From a virus: DNA of 64,000 nucleotides. Position 1 is the stretch's first letter. The number at the start of each line of letters is the position of its first letter. Location: positions 62,001 through 126,000 of IMG/VR virus record IMGVR_UViG_3300025146_000011. One strand, 5' to 3'. Below are positions 44,101-53,700 of the stretch, one piece after another. Made by a program: the position numbers and the translations under genes. A model generated the notes under the pieces. That model ran no database searches and was not told the DNA's origin. It was given only the letters and a program-made list of their open reading frames with translations.

Positions 44101-45230
44101 CCGCTATACTCTATATTAAAATTTAACTCCACTGGAGTGTGTGAGGCTGGCACTAATGGGACTATCCACGTTATGGAGTTGTCTGGATTTAATACTCCAC
44201 CTGAAGATATATCTTGAACAGTAAGATATTTAAACACTTCTATTGGTGTAAAGTTAATATAGATTGGATGCTCATATGGATGATTTATAGTAATTGAGTC
44301 TTGAGTGTTAGGCCACTCCGTATGATGTATTAGGAATAGAGAGTTAGCTAATGCATGCCTTAAGCCAGCTTCCGTAGCATTACGATTAAATAAATAAGCA
44401 TCGCTTAATCGCTTTTGATATTGTTCGTTAGTCTCTCCACTAACACGAGGTTCGCTTAATAGTAATCCTATTTCATCATATTCGTTGAAGATATGATGTC
44501 TTACTGGCTTATATGATATAGAATTTATCTTAATATCAGTGTATGACTTACGAAATACTAGTTGTAAACTACTGGCTCCAAATACCTCTTGCTTGAACGC
44601 GATATCGTATGTGGTGTAATGAACTTTAAATTCCTGGTCTAACGGAATAGAGCCGTCCGTAATAACTATTCTACCACGATACTTGCCGCCAGTTAATATA
44701 TTACTAATTGTGTATTGCGACGAGGAGAGATATATGTCGTTAAATGATACCCACTCTACTAGAAGATTATCTGTTAGTATATCTATGCCTATTTGTCTGT
44801 CAAGAATTAAAGTAGCTGTGCCAGGAGATGTAAAAGTTTGTATGCTTGCTTTACCGTAGATAAAATCGTGGAACCGATCTACTACATCTATATCAATTGT
44901 ATCTGTATTACCAGTTAATGTAGTAATACTGAGTGTGGCTGCAATAATTACACTATATATAATGTCTAAAGATGTATTTGTGTAATTGGGAAATCTAATA
45001 TATGGATTACGTACGATCTCCTTAATATCTTGTCTTAACTCTTCTTGAGTGAGAGCTATAGCATTTACAAGTTTAATTGCATTGGACGTAATTGTTGAAG
45101 GAATAATTATATCAGTAAAGGGAAAGTTCTTACGCGCTGCCGTAAATGCAGGTAAGGCGCCAATAAGTGCCTGGAGTTCCTTAGATACAGGATATTCTGT
45201 AGATGATAATGTGCGAATGTTATGAGGCAT
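41109..45230 (-). CDS. Giant baseplate protein, 1373 aa, with Ig-like and VNGQLQ repeat domains
   Basis: It follows the baseplate J-like gene by 8 bases. The N-terminal 350 residues have helical and beta parts (ETNEQYQKRLSDAYLFNRNA) reminiscent of wedge proteins. Near 43090-43155 is the module LISPDGSFWEVVVDNDGAL. Around residues 990-1070 lies the first half of an Ig-like (Big_1) domain (VAIVTVELLDVNGTPIPNAV). Three tandem repeats containing VNGQLQ then intervene, after which ATDEYGRAYWYMDI and IPEVNVTTYNPDF-like strands resume the Ig domain. It is likely a large wedge or peripheral adhesin. Confidence 0.62.
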   Translation of the reverse strand: MPHNIRTLSSTEYPVSKELQALIGALPAFTAARKNFPFTDIIIPSTITSNAIKLVNAIALTQEELRQDIKEIVRNPYIRFPNYTNTSLDIIYSVIIAATLSITTLTGNTDTIDIDVVDRFHDFIYGKASIQTFTSPGTATLILDRQIGIDILTDNLLVEWVSFNDIYLSSSQYTISNILTGGKYRGRIVITDGSIPLDQEFKVHYTTYDIAFKQEVFGASSLQLVFRKSYTDIKINSISYKPVRHHIFNEYDEIGLLLSEPRVSGETNEQYQKRLSDAYLFNRNATEAGLRHALANSLFLIHHTEWPNTQDSITINHPYEHPIYINFTPIEVFKYLTVQDISSGGVLNPDNSITWIVPLVPASHTPVELNFNIEYSGETPLHTSYIPISMNKMINIAYITPVDVPIRILPTQNIFRTNNNYIQGTLRVFVDGIEVNTVELGYNTFELNNDLDEDQIISCTYISANDRLMVDLDERHCNIALLTKPIISTRADIYVNTTYPQLDLEHKLAFNPNELRLDHIAKTTISLLNLGRVDATNVAVTVHLWDPIEVTTTSTSANECSITPTCPTSITLTDNLQLRDREIRYISCEDITVHDFSDQDYYKSTLLNADGTTTRELRGFAHELTQASPLIWGQVIWDKSYWGSLKERVQTIGFTPNAIDPDLSSFPIDNLLIPLLFTATVEDIVVLPESIGDFLISPDGSFWEVVVDNDGALGLELADTSVVIPPSPPVGPINIFKYLDIGRKRDFHSGVGDFDDLLVSVDQLLKKRHLDEFPTDIVKDIAYHVDYTDYLAKWWVMLNRGWYYINDQKSYMFAEPNTLTFENIDSFTISTKDLQDNFPVLVSLVDIDTSGNTIKTPLRQVNFCDENYNPTLWFTEEICGNGRDNQLYLSFTDIEALTLDGVNTSAIDNIITLDSYECIPTSACFTANYRLRDSYIVNYESGLVNLSQSYSRIEVTHETSDGLHNTNLALNPLFNPHTNGFVYLTDEDAIPTKLTCRVSPNSFRTNVRQVAIVTVELLDVNGTPIPNAVVNFRRTRSRVLETIVGLPTPVTSPSPIKVVSDNLLSDPTNKKLKLFHPYELGTDTLFVWVNGQLQIINRDYTELDINTIEFTNLLNAGDWIYTRIRLDDVKREKHTVVGGQTEIFLSNTFELDTWKLMVYVNGQLQRLNADYVEVDNTTVMFNYELNEDDTIETHIVSDTIYDSTYIYAANQQIVNVTPFVPGKGLLMVYVNGQLQRLNKDYIEANTSSIKFNYKLNISDWVFVRQYVPAVDSPEVGNPIDPDRQLITIDEVNDTATDEYGRAYWYMDIYENTYGIMPIEVNVTTYNPDFTVGYTFNCGLAIEIYEPSMTFLSLPVYAPDSAIDTAGGRYLKYE
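41440..42010 (-). repeat. Three tandem VNGQLQ protein repeats
   Basis: Within the 1373-aa protein three units of about 55-75 residues share LxVYVNGQLQxLNxDYxExD...IxFxYxLNxxDxx. A more diverged fourth copy lies earlier (RVFVDGIEVNTVELGYNTF, near 43930). The repeats are beta-hairpin domains found in many tail proteins and may act as spacers or binding knobs. Confidence 0.75.
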
Positions 45231-45238
45231 ACGTTCCC

Positions 45239-46051
45239 TTAAGTTACGTTAATAGTCCCAGGTATTAAAAGTTCATCCTCATTAGGGATGTAATCTCTAA
45301 ATAAAACCAGGTCTTCGTTAATACGCATCTCTGTTATATTAATATCTAGAATATCAGAAGAAGTATTGAGTGAAATACTAATAAGCTGATCAAAAATAAT
45401 TGTATCGCCAAGAGATAGTGTATCTATGTAATTAATAATATTTAATTTAACAGCTTCTCTTAATGCTGGTCTACTTGCAAGATTAGTGTCTTTTCTAAAC
45501 AATACTTGTAGGTTAATGTCTACTGCCATCTCTATGGGCTTAGTAGCTATGCCATATACACCAAGAGCCTTATGTTCATCTATAACCTGTTGAGTATTGG
45601 CTAGTTCCATATCAGATAATGGACCTGTTTCTGGCAGCACAAATACCTGAAAGCTTCCAATACCAAATGTGAAATCTCTTACGATAGCATCTCTGATATT
45701 ATCCAAAACAAGTATTTGTAATCTTATGGCTGTAGCATTAGTATCAGCGAGTTCAAGTACTTGGTTGGTAATTCTAAATCTGAAGTTATCATCACGCTCG
45801 TTAGGCATACGCTTGATAGCAAATAAGTCACCTAGACCATCTAAGAATACACCCTCAGCTCTAGATATTAGACTTTGTGCTAAGCCTATATCAAAATCTG
45901 TATATAGTTGTCCAAGAGTAGTATTAATACTGCGAAGTATCTCTCTAACAAATGTACCTCGTGTATTTATTTTCTGTAGATCAGTGTTTGCGATTATGCG
46001 AGCTATTGCATTAGCATCTAATTCTTCTACGCTTCTTCTGATTATAGCCAT
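45239..46051 (-). CDS. Baseplate J-like wedge protein (gp47/gp6 family)
   Basis: A 270-aa protein with FLDGLGDLFAIKRMPNERDD, then EAVKLNIINYIDTLSLGDTI and ISISLNTSSDILDINIT. This order (N-terminal helix, G-fLDxLG, C-terminal RxALxxAIxxYIxxLxxGD) is the baseplate J family signature. It forms the baseplate wedge ring of contractile tails. Its ATG overlaps the preceding stop by one base (TAATG). Confidence 0.82.
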   Translation of the reverse strand: MAIIRRSVEELDANAIARIIANTDLQKINTRGTFVREILRSINTTLGQLYTDFDIGLAQSLISRAEGVFLDGLGDLFAIKRMPNERDDNFRFRITNQVLELADTNATAIRLQILVLDNIRDAIVRDFTFGIGSFQVFVLPETGPLSDMELANTQQVIDEHKALGVYGIATKPIEMAVDINLQVLFRKDTNLASRPALREAVKLNIINYIDTLSLGDTIIFDQLISISLNTSSDILDINITEMRINEDLVLFRDYIPNEDELLIPGTINVT

Positions 46052-46476
46052 TAGACTACGTCCTCTCCCACTGGCTTAAAGCTTATACCTGTATTAAGAT
46101 CAACAACAGCTACTACTGTTACTGTATTTTCAAATAGATCTGATACACTAGTTAGTAAATAAAATGCTAATGTATTGGGTGTTAGAGGTACTGGTTCGAT
46201 ACGTAAATCAGATGGATTAACTAGATTATCAAATGACATTGCTTGGGTAAGGAGTTCTACTCCTTCCATACCCGTCTCAGCACTATTGTGTTTGCCCATA
46301 AGACTTTCTAAATTAGAACCTAGCGTAGGATAAAATTTATAATCACCCTTATTAGCTAAAGCACGAAGGGTCATGTTTTGTTTGAGAGCTGCTTCAGGAG
46401 GGGCAAGAACAAAGTCACCATCCTGAACAACAAAGTCAAAGTCATCTGTTAGAAGTAGGTCTTGGACATTTATCAT
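46051..46476 (-). CDS. gp25/W-like baseplate wedge protein
   Basis: A 141-aa protein. LKQNMTLRALANKGDYKFYPTLG resembles the conserved GP25 or DUF2634/XkdS segment, where a loop with KxxYPxxGS follows the helix. The DGD and beta-rich C-terminus (AFYLLTSVSDLFENTVTVVA) fit this short wedge protein. Position directly before the J-like gene matches the standard order of contractile phage baseplates. Confidence 0.75.
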   Translation of the reverse strand: MINVQDLLLTDDFDFVVQDGDFVLAPPEAALKQNMTLRALANKGDYKFYPTLGSNLESLMGKHNSAETGMEGVELLTQAMSFDNLVNPSDLRIEPVPLTPNTLAFYLLTSVSDLFENTVTVVAVVDLNTGISFKPVGEDVV

Positions 46477-46499
46477 CGGAGTTCTCCATAAATAATAGC

Positions 46500-47336
46500 T
46501 TATTTACCGAATATTTTCAACGGATTAAAGGGTATACTTGGAAGGGGAATTCCTCCACCACCTATACCAGGGATGCCTATCTTACCTAAACTACCTAATG
46601 ATTGTTGTAGAGTATTAGTAATATTAGATAGGGGGTTAGCCTTCATTAGACCACCAAAGCTACCCAGGATGTTAGTGGGTAAGACATTACTCAATGATTT
46701 CATTAAGCTACTAGAGAAGAGATTAGTTGTCCCTCCTCCTATAAAAGGAACAATACTGTTTACATTAAATCCAGGGAAAGGTAACTTAATACCAAGTATT
46801 TTTTCAAATGCTCCTGAGCCATTAAACATGGACTGCATATTTTGTACAAACTGAGGAGCTGCGTCCAAGAACTTAAATGGTCCACCACTAGGACTCTCTG
46901 TTGCGATAGCTGGATTAACATATTTAAAGTTCCACAGGAAACCCTTGGGATCTGTAATTAAATGGAACTTATGATGCAGATGTATACCTAAATCTGCCAT
47001 CTCTAGTAGAGATGTGGGTCGTTTGCTGTCAACCTTAATACCAGTAACTGGATCCACATATATATCAGCAATAGACTTTTTGTTTGCATGCTGATGGAGT
47101 CTAAAGACGGAGCCACTGTCTTCATCAAGTACACCAACATCATCTCTGTTAAATTGTTCAATCTCAGATGGATCAGTACTATTGACGTACCATAGCTTTT
47201 CAAGAGCAAGTTTCTTTTCGTAATCTAATCCTTCAGATTTAGATATCTGATCTAAAACATTAGTAATGCGAGCTTTGTCTTGAGCTAACTGTTGTTGTTC
47301 TTCCTGTAGGCTTTGAGTAGCTTTAGAATCCGCCAT
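46500..47336 (-). CDS. Baseplate-associated protein with Gly-rich C-terminus
   Basis: A 278-aa protein. The N-terminal half is helical with a HQHANKK segment and LGIHLHHKFHLITDPKGFLW, a variant of the SPxGxxW module with several His residues that may bind metal. The C-terminal 120 residues are Gly/Pro/Ile-rich (GKIGIPGIGGGGIPLPSIP) and hydrophobic, like residues 40-205 of the 32197 protein. Its start overlaps the spike gene. Placement suggests a hub or spike accessory. Confidence 0.55.
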   Translation of the reverse strand: MADSKATQSLQEEQQQLAQDKARITNVLDQISKSEGLDYEKKLALEKLWYVNSTDPSEIEQFNRDDVGVLDEDSGSVFRLHQHANKKSIADIYVDPVTGIKVDSKRPTSLLEMADLGIHLHHKFHLITDPKGFLWNFKYVNPAIATESPSGGPFKFLDAAPQFVQNMQSMFNGSGAFEKILGIKLPFPGFNVNSIVPFIGGGTTNLFSSSLMKSLSNVLPTNILGSFGGLMKANPLSNITNTLQQSLGSLGKIGIPGIGGGGIPLPSIPFNPLKIFGK

Positions 47337-47712
47337 TTAGATTACTGCCTCCAGCTATGTCTATAAGTGGTTCAGTAACTGCGCCATGAGCTTTCTGCTG
47401 GGCGTTTACTGGATTCTCTGGTAACATCTTATGTGGTAGGTTAATAGATGTAATTCTAGCTGCTGTCGCATTACCACCCTCAAATGTAATTGTAACAGGT
47501 GTACCTATAGTTGGCAACTTATGCATCATACCGCGGTCAAAGACCGTATATGGTAATGGTGATTCATGTTCTATGGCAGAACCTGGAATTCTGTATTTAA
47601 CCATAAAGTAGCCGTTGGTATACTTTGATGTTATATAACCAACAGTAGTAGGTGGTTTATTAGTAATCTGTTCTGATATTAATGAGTTTAGGGCTTGCTG
47701 TATTTTATTCAT
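47323..47712 (-). CDS. Spike/OB-fold baseplate protein (gpV/gp5-like)
   Basis: A 129-aa protein with VGYITSKYTNGYFMVKYRIPG, then LPTIGTPVTITFEGGNATAA and ITSINLP. This beta-barrel pattern resembles the OB-fold of the central spike or hub proteins gpV and gp5. The C-terminus is Gly/Ser-rich and may be flexible. It follows the hub gene and precedes the wedge genes, the usual order. No clear Shine-Dalgarno precedes the ATG. Confidence 0.6.
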   Translation of the reverse strand: MNKIQQALNSLISEQITNKPPTTVGYITSKYTNGYFMVKYRIPGSAIEHESPLPYTVFDRGMMHKLPTIGTPVTITFEGGNATAARITSINLPHKMLPENPVNAQQKAHGAVTEPLIDIAGGSNLNGGF

Positions 47713-47729
47713 AAATTAATATTAAACAA

Positions 47730-50700
47730 CTAACATATTCCAAAAGTACTACACGGATCTACGGTATCTCCACTAAGTCCACTTAATACTTTGTTTGGTC
47801 CTAATGCGGCTTCAAAATGAAGATGTGGTTGACCAGGTGCTCCTGATACCCCTGAGCGAGCTACTACTTGTCCTTTGATAATACGTACTTTTTCACCGCG
47901 TCTAATGCGAGCCATAGTGGTTGGATCAAATTCGTAGTTCTGTAAGTGAGCATATCCAGCAGCAGTGCCATCATCATGATTAATAGCTAACCAGTTTCCA
48001 TATCCCCTACCACTAGAACCTATCTGAGTACCTAGGGCTTCTACATATCCATCTGAAATTGCACGTATAGCTGAGCCCTCAGGAACACCTATGTCTATGC
48101 CTTGATGAATATGATCTCCTCGGTTAACACCGAAGGAGCTAGTGGTGGGTCCATTGCCTGGACGCACATACTGACCAGACTTAACGGGTACGGGTTTAGA
48201 CGTATCAGCGGGTTGTTTAGATGTAGATGGAGGCAATGATTTAGTACCTCCTCGCGCACCCTGAGGAGCCAACTCCTCATTATTGGTATTGGGTTGTTTA
48301 CCCTTATACTCATCCTCAGCTTGCTTACCAGCTTCTCTTATTTGTTTTATTTGTTGAGTAAAGTCATCACTAGATGCATTAGGTATATCATCTCCACCAA
48401 GGGTAACTACGGTACCCTGTCTATGACCTGCTATACCTGCAGTATATTCTCTACCTCTAAAGTTAAGAGGTGCTATAATAAGTGAATATTTACTAGATTG
48501 CCAGTATTCTATTGATAAGAATATACGATCAACTACTAGCCATACTAGTATATCTAGTACTAGAGATACTGCGAATTGTACAGCTGCCACAGGAGCACCA
48601 ACACCCGTAGCTGCTTCACCTACTGCCGTAGCCTTAAGAACCACACTGCCTGCTTTAATTAGCTGTATAATGTTTTTGCCCGCACTAGTTGTTGTCTTAC
48701 CAGCTTTGATCATCTTACCAAGTGTATTTAGACGCTTGGCTCTAGCAATAATGTGTATCATGCCTTTGATTTTATTTAGGGCATCGCCGCCAGATTTAGA
48801 AAATTTATTAATAAGATCTTTGCCTTTAGATAAGGTAGATGTAGTAGGATTTTCAAAACCGTCAACAATGGCTGTTGCTTGAGCTGAGTTAGCAGTTTGG
48901 AATAGTTGTTTTGTTTTATTTAATGTATTGCCTGCCTTCAATAAGGTATTTTTGAGTTTAGCAGCACTATGTGCTAACCATGTAGTAACCGCATTTCTTA
49001 CAACAACAGTAGCACCTATGGCTGCTATGCCCACTAAATAGTTAGCCCATAACCTATCACCTTTTACAGCACAGGCTATATCAGGCGTAATATCTGTAAC
49101 AAATCCCGTATCAAATCCAAAGTGGTGAGTAACTGCTTTTATATCAGCAACACCATTCATCTCTACATATGAATCGGCTAAGTAGAATTTATCACATGGG
49201 AACGCCCACGGTGTACCCATAACTAATAGGCTTCCTTGATACATCTCTCTTGCAGAATCACGAAGTAATGATCTAGTTATCTTGATAGCTTGTCTATGTG
49301 CAGAACTGAGTGGCCAACCATTAATGGTATTGTTAATTAAATCTTTAATTCCACCCCATATACCAGCTGTAAGAAAGTTTAAAAACAAATTAGGTATACC
49401 AAATCCAGCATGATCCCAAGGGTCACTAAACTTAGTAGCTAAGAATCTAGTATCAACTACTTGGTTCTTGCGATATTGAGGGAAGATGGCGCTATCTATT
49501 ACTTGAGGTTCTATTTTAGGTTCACTGTCAGATACATACCATACAGCGTGCATATCTGTATAAACAAGATCATTATTAACTTGTATGTCATTAGCTATAA
49601 TATTACCCGAGGTAAATATATGAGCTTGAGAAAAGGTTTTGATTTTATATGCTACAGGTAGCCCAAAACGAGGGTCATTGATGTAAGCAGGATTAGGGTC
49701 GGTATTAGATACAGTTGTGCTTCCTGGAGCAGTTTGAGCATTCTGAGCTAGTGTTTGGTTAAGCTCTCTACCGCGAGCTATAAGTGATTGCTCCATTAAT
49801 ACTTTTTCTAGTTGTGCACGGACTTCATCTGTATTGGGATGATCAATATTACCGTTAAATATGGGTTTATATTTTTGATTTGTTAATTGTTGTAATTCTA
49901 CTTCCTTTAGGATAATATCATTAGCAAGTAATGTCATTGCAACATCTGAAATAAGTATGTTTTGAGTGGATTGAATCATACGTAGTGAATTGAGGATGGT
50001 CCGAGTTAAATCTTTAATTCTTTGAATATCTTTAACACCTACTTGACTAGTAGATGTTTGGGTTACATTTATATTGTGTTCTTTATTATTTTGTATGTCC
50101 TTAGAGCTAACTCTATGATATGCATACCTAAAGTCATAGTATCCTTCTCCAAAGAAAAGGGTTGATCTATATTCAAATGGACGTACTTGTAAGTAAAAGT
50201 TGGGGCTTGTTTGCATACACAGGGTCATAACATCCCATGGGTTCTTATTGAATATAAACATATTAAGTTTATGGCCACCTGAACGAAGGAAGTCCTCCTG
50301 TGTAGGTGTATCTTCCTTCTTAGCTAATCTGGCTACATCAGCTGGTGAATATATATTCTCGCCTATTTCACCATAAAAGGCTTTAGGATCTGTGGATGCT
50401 AAGTAGAAACCCCTTAGGGGTTCTATTAAATCCATAGTTGTCCTTCCGAAAAAAGTTAAATTATCAAAGTTAATAGCTACACTTGCTAATATTAGTTGAT
50501 CTGGTAATGGTATTCCTTTAGCATTTATTCTTTCTAGTGTTTCTTGCATGGATTGCACTAAAAATCGTTTATTGCTATTTACTTGAGCTTTCATGGCATT
50601 CATTATTGGTTCTGGATATACGGGCCTACCGAAATGTACAACTTTCCAGCCCTTCCCTATTAGGGACATTGATTGACCAGCTGTTGATTTGCTGAGTGCG

Positions 50701-53700
50701 TCTTTTAAGTGTACCCAGAAATCTCCCATAAGAGTTTCAGCCATGTCACTTTCATCTTCAGCACTAGCTGCTCCATAGGGCATCATCATATTAACCATGA
50801 GATCTCTATGTTCATATAGCTGTATGTCTTTAATTTTGGCATTAGGCTTAGCAACGGGGAATATATTCATTAATTCTCTACCATCACCTTCGGCTATAAC
50901 CTCTACTACTTCTCCTACCTCTGTAGCTACTACCGTTCCATTAAACACAACGGGCAACCGCAATCCATTGGAACCATATCCCAATCTAAAATGTATGCGT
51001 ATACCTGGGCGTATTGCTGTTTGCTCCCACTGGCGCGTGCGCTGTTCATTTATGTATTCTATTATCTCTCTATTAGGAATAAGATAAGCTAGATATGAAG
51101 CGCCCAACCATGCAAAGTAATCACCTATCATAGCAGGGAATCCACCTAATGCATTATTGTTTGCTCCAGCATTAGTGGTTTGAAGAACATGTCTACCGTA
51201 ATCAGCACCTAGATCTTGCCATCCACCCTGTACCATACTGTGGTATGCATTAGCAAATGTGAATGTAGCTATATGCACTGGTTCTCGACGATCCATACGG
51301 ACCGTAGCATCCATAAGAGAATTTAGGCTAGCAAAGATAGGTATGCATTTAAACCACCATATCATTGGTCCTTCATCGAGTAACTGAAGAACATATGTAG
51401 GGAATGCTAATACCAATCTTCCTGTTTGATCATAGGTTAATAAATCATGGTAAGCAGCTCTATCTGACTTACCAGGTTTATATCTAGGAACAGGGGCTGT
51501 TGCAGCTATAACATCATTTACTGTATTGGATTCTGTATCTGTCTCTGCTAATATCTGTCTAACAGATCTGTTGGGTATTTCTATTTTCATCTGAGCGGAA
51601 TTATTATCTCCATGTGTACCACTCTTTGTTTGCACACCACCAGTTAACTGAGCATTGGCCTTAAATTTACCTGATGCACCAAGAATATTATTAATATATG
51701 CTTGAACTGTAGGTTTTTTAAATGCTGCTCCTGATAGTACGTTACCTAGACCATCGTTATATGCAGCAAGAGCTTGCTGATAGTCTCCCTTAGTTGCTTT
51801 AAGTTGTAATCCTAAATACTTAGCCGATAGGCGTATATTGATTTCTGGATCGTAAAGCTTATTAAGTAATCGCTGGTTGTTGATTTTCCCCGTATTACTA
51901 AATGTATTAATTATATTGGGATCACAAGCAGCCTTCTCCTCAGCTCCAAGAAAACCACCTAGAGCTCTAGATGCATCACATGCAGCGGCAGGTCCTAGCT
52001 GACCCATACCCACATATCCAGTTGGGCTCTTAGCATGAGCCTGAAAATTACTCTCTGTTCTAAATAATTCTGTTAGTACAACTGGATCTATATTATTTTC
52101 TTTAGCAGCAGAAACAATAGTATCTTTTATTTTTGACATTTGTAATTCATCTTGCACCGAATTGTTAGCATAAGTATCTATAGCTCTTGATGGTATAGAT
52201 ATATTATTGGTTTTAGATTCTATAGCTACTAGTGTAATAGGAGTTGGTTTAGTTGATGCTGGTAAACCTAAAGATGTTTCTATTTTACCTGTTATACTTT
52301 GAGGTACTGGTTGTGGCCCTAAAGCTGCTGAATTAAATCTTTCTATTTCATCTAGTTTAGCTTTAAGATCATCTGCCCTAGCATTAAATATATGCTGCTC
52401 AAATTTATCTATACGCTCTCGCTCTTCTTTAGTGGTTGCATTTGCTTTTGCTTCTTCTAGTATCTTACGAGCTTCAGCATCTGTCTCTTGAACTAGCCTA
52501 GCATTCTCACTAACTCCTATTGATGTTGTATCTATAATGGAGTTAACCATTTCATTCATAGGTAAACCATCATGATGCGGATGAGTAATTATACTCCCGT
52601 ATTTCTGCCTACCTATAGCTTTTGCTGTCATCCTATCGTTTGTACCATCAGGATTAACCGAGAAGTTAGAAGCATAGGTCATTTCTAAACCATCGATCTC
52701 AGCATCATTGAGAGCATCTAATATGTGTGCTTGAAGTAATCCTACCCATGTAGTTTTATCCTGAGATAGTGGCCATGCCATATAGAAATCAGGATCAACA
52801 TACAAACCATTATTTTCTTTAATATGTCTAACTAAGATAGCTCGTTGTTCTGTAAACTCAGGAACTAGTTTGATGATATCAAGTAATCCCTGACTAAATT
52901 CTTTAAAAGTAGGTAATTGAAGATCTGGATAGAGTTGCAAGGTTTGCATACTCTCTAAAGCCATCTCTATTAATTCTTTATCTATACTACGACCAGCACT
53001 TTCAACATTGGTATTGTTTTCTAAGTACTTCTTAAATTCATCTGATGCAAAGAAGTCGCTTTGAAATACGTGTTTAACATCTTTAAATGCTCTTTCGGCG
53101 CGATTGAAAGAAGCGAAACTCATAGTAATCTGACGCCAGCCAGGGAAACCCTGTACGTCATCCATAAGGATGACTTGTGGTACTACATATCTGATACCTA
53201 ATAACTTTAAGATAGGATGATCTATGGTCATAAAACCATCGTTTATTTCAAAGCGATATTCTCTAGCATATTTCTGAGCATTCTTAAATAAGTTTACTAA
53301 GTCTGTTATGAGATTATTGTCATTATTAGCAATTAAGGTAACAACTATTCTATCTTCTTGTGAACCCATAAATTGGTGAGGGGCAATCTCTTGATCGTGC
53401 ATACGCATAAGAGTAATCTGATTTTCCATTGTTACGCTCATCTGCGTGATAATAATAGGTTCTTGTGTATTTAAGGTTAAGAGATGATCTGAGATACCAT
53501 TTTCTATCCATTGAGTTCTTAATTTCTTTAGTGCATCTTCTAGATCTGCGACTTGTTCTCTAGCACGGGATAGTTCTTGTACACGAAGTAATGCACCTAT
53601 GCGCTTACGTTGCTCTAATGCCTCTTCTGCAACTAGACTAAAGGATATCTCACTATTCCACTGTGACTTAAGCAATTCTGCTCCACTAGCTATATCGTCC

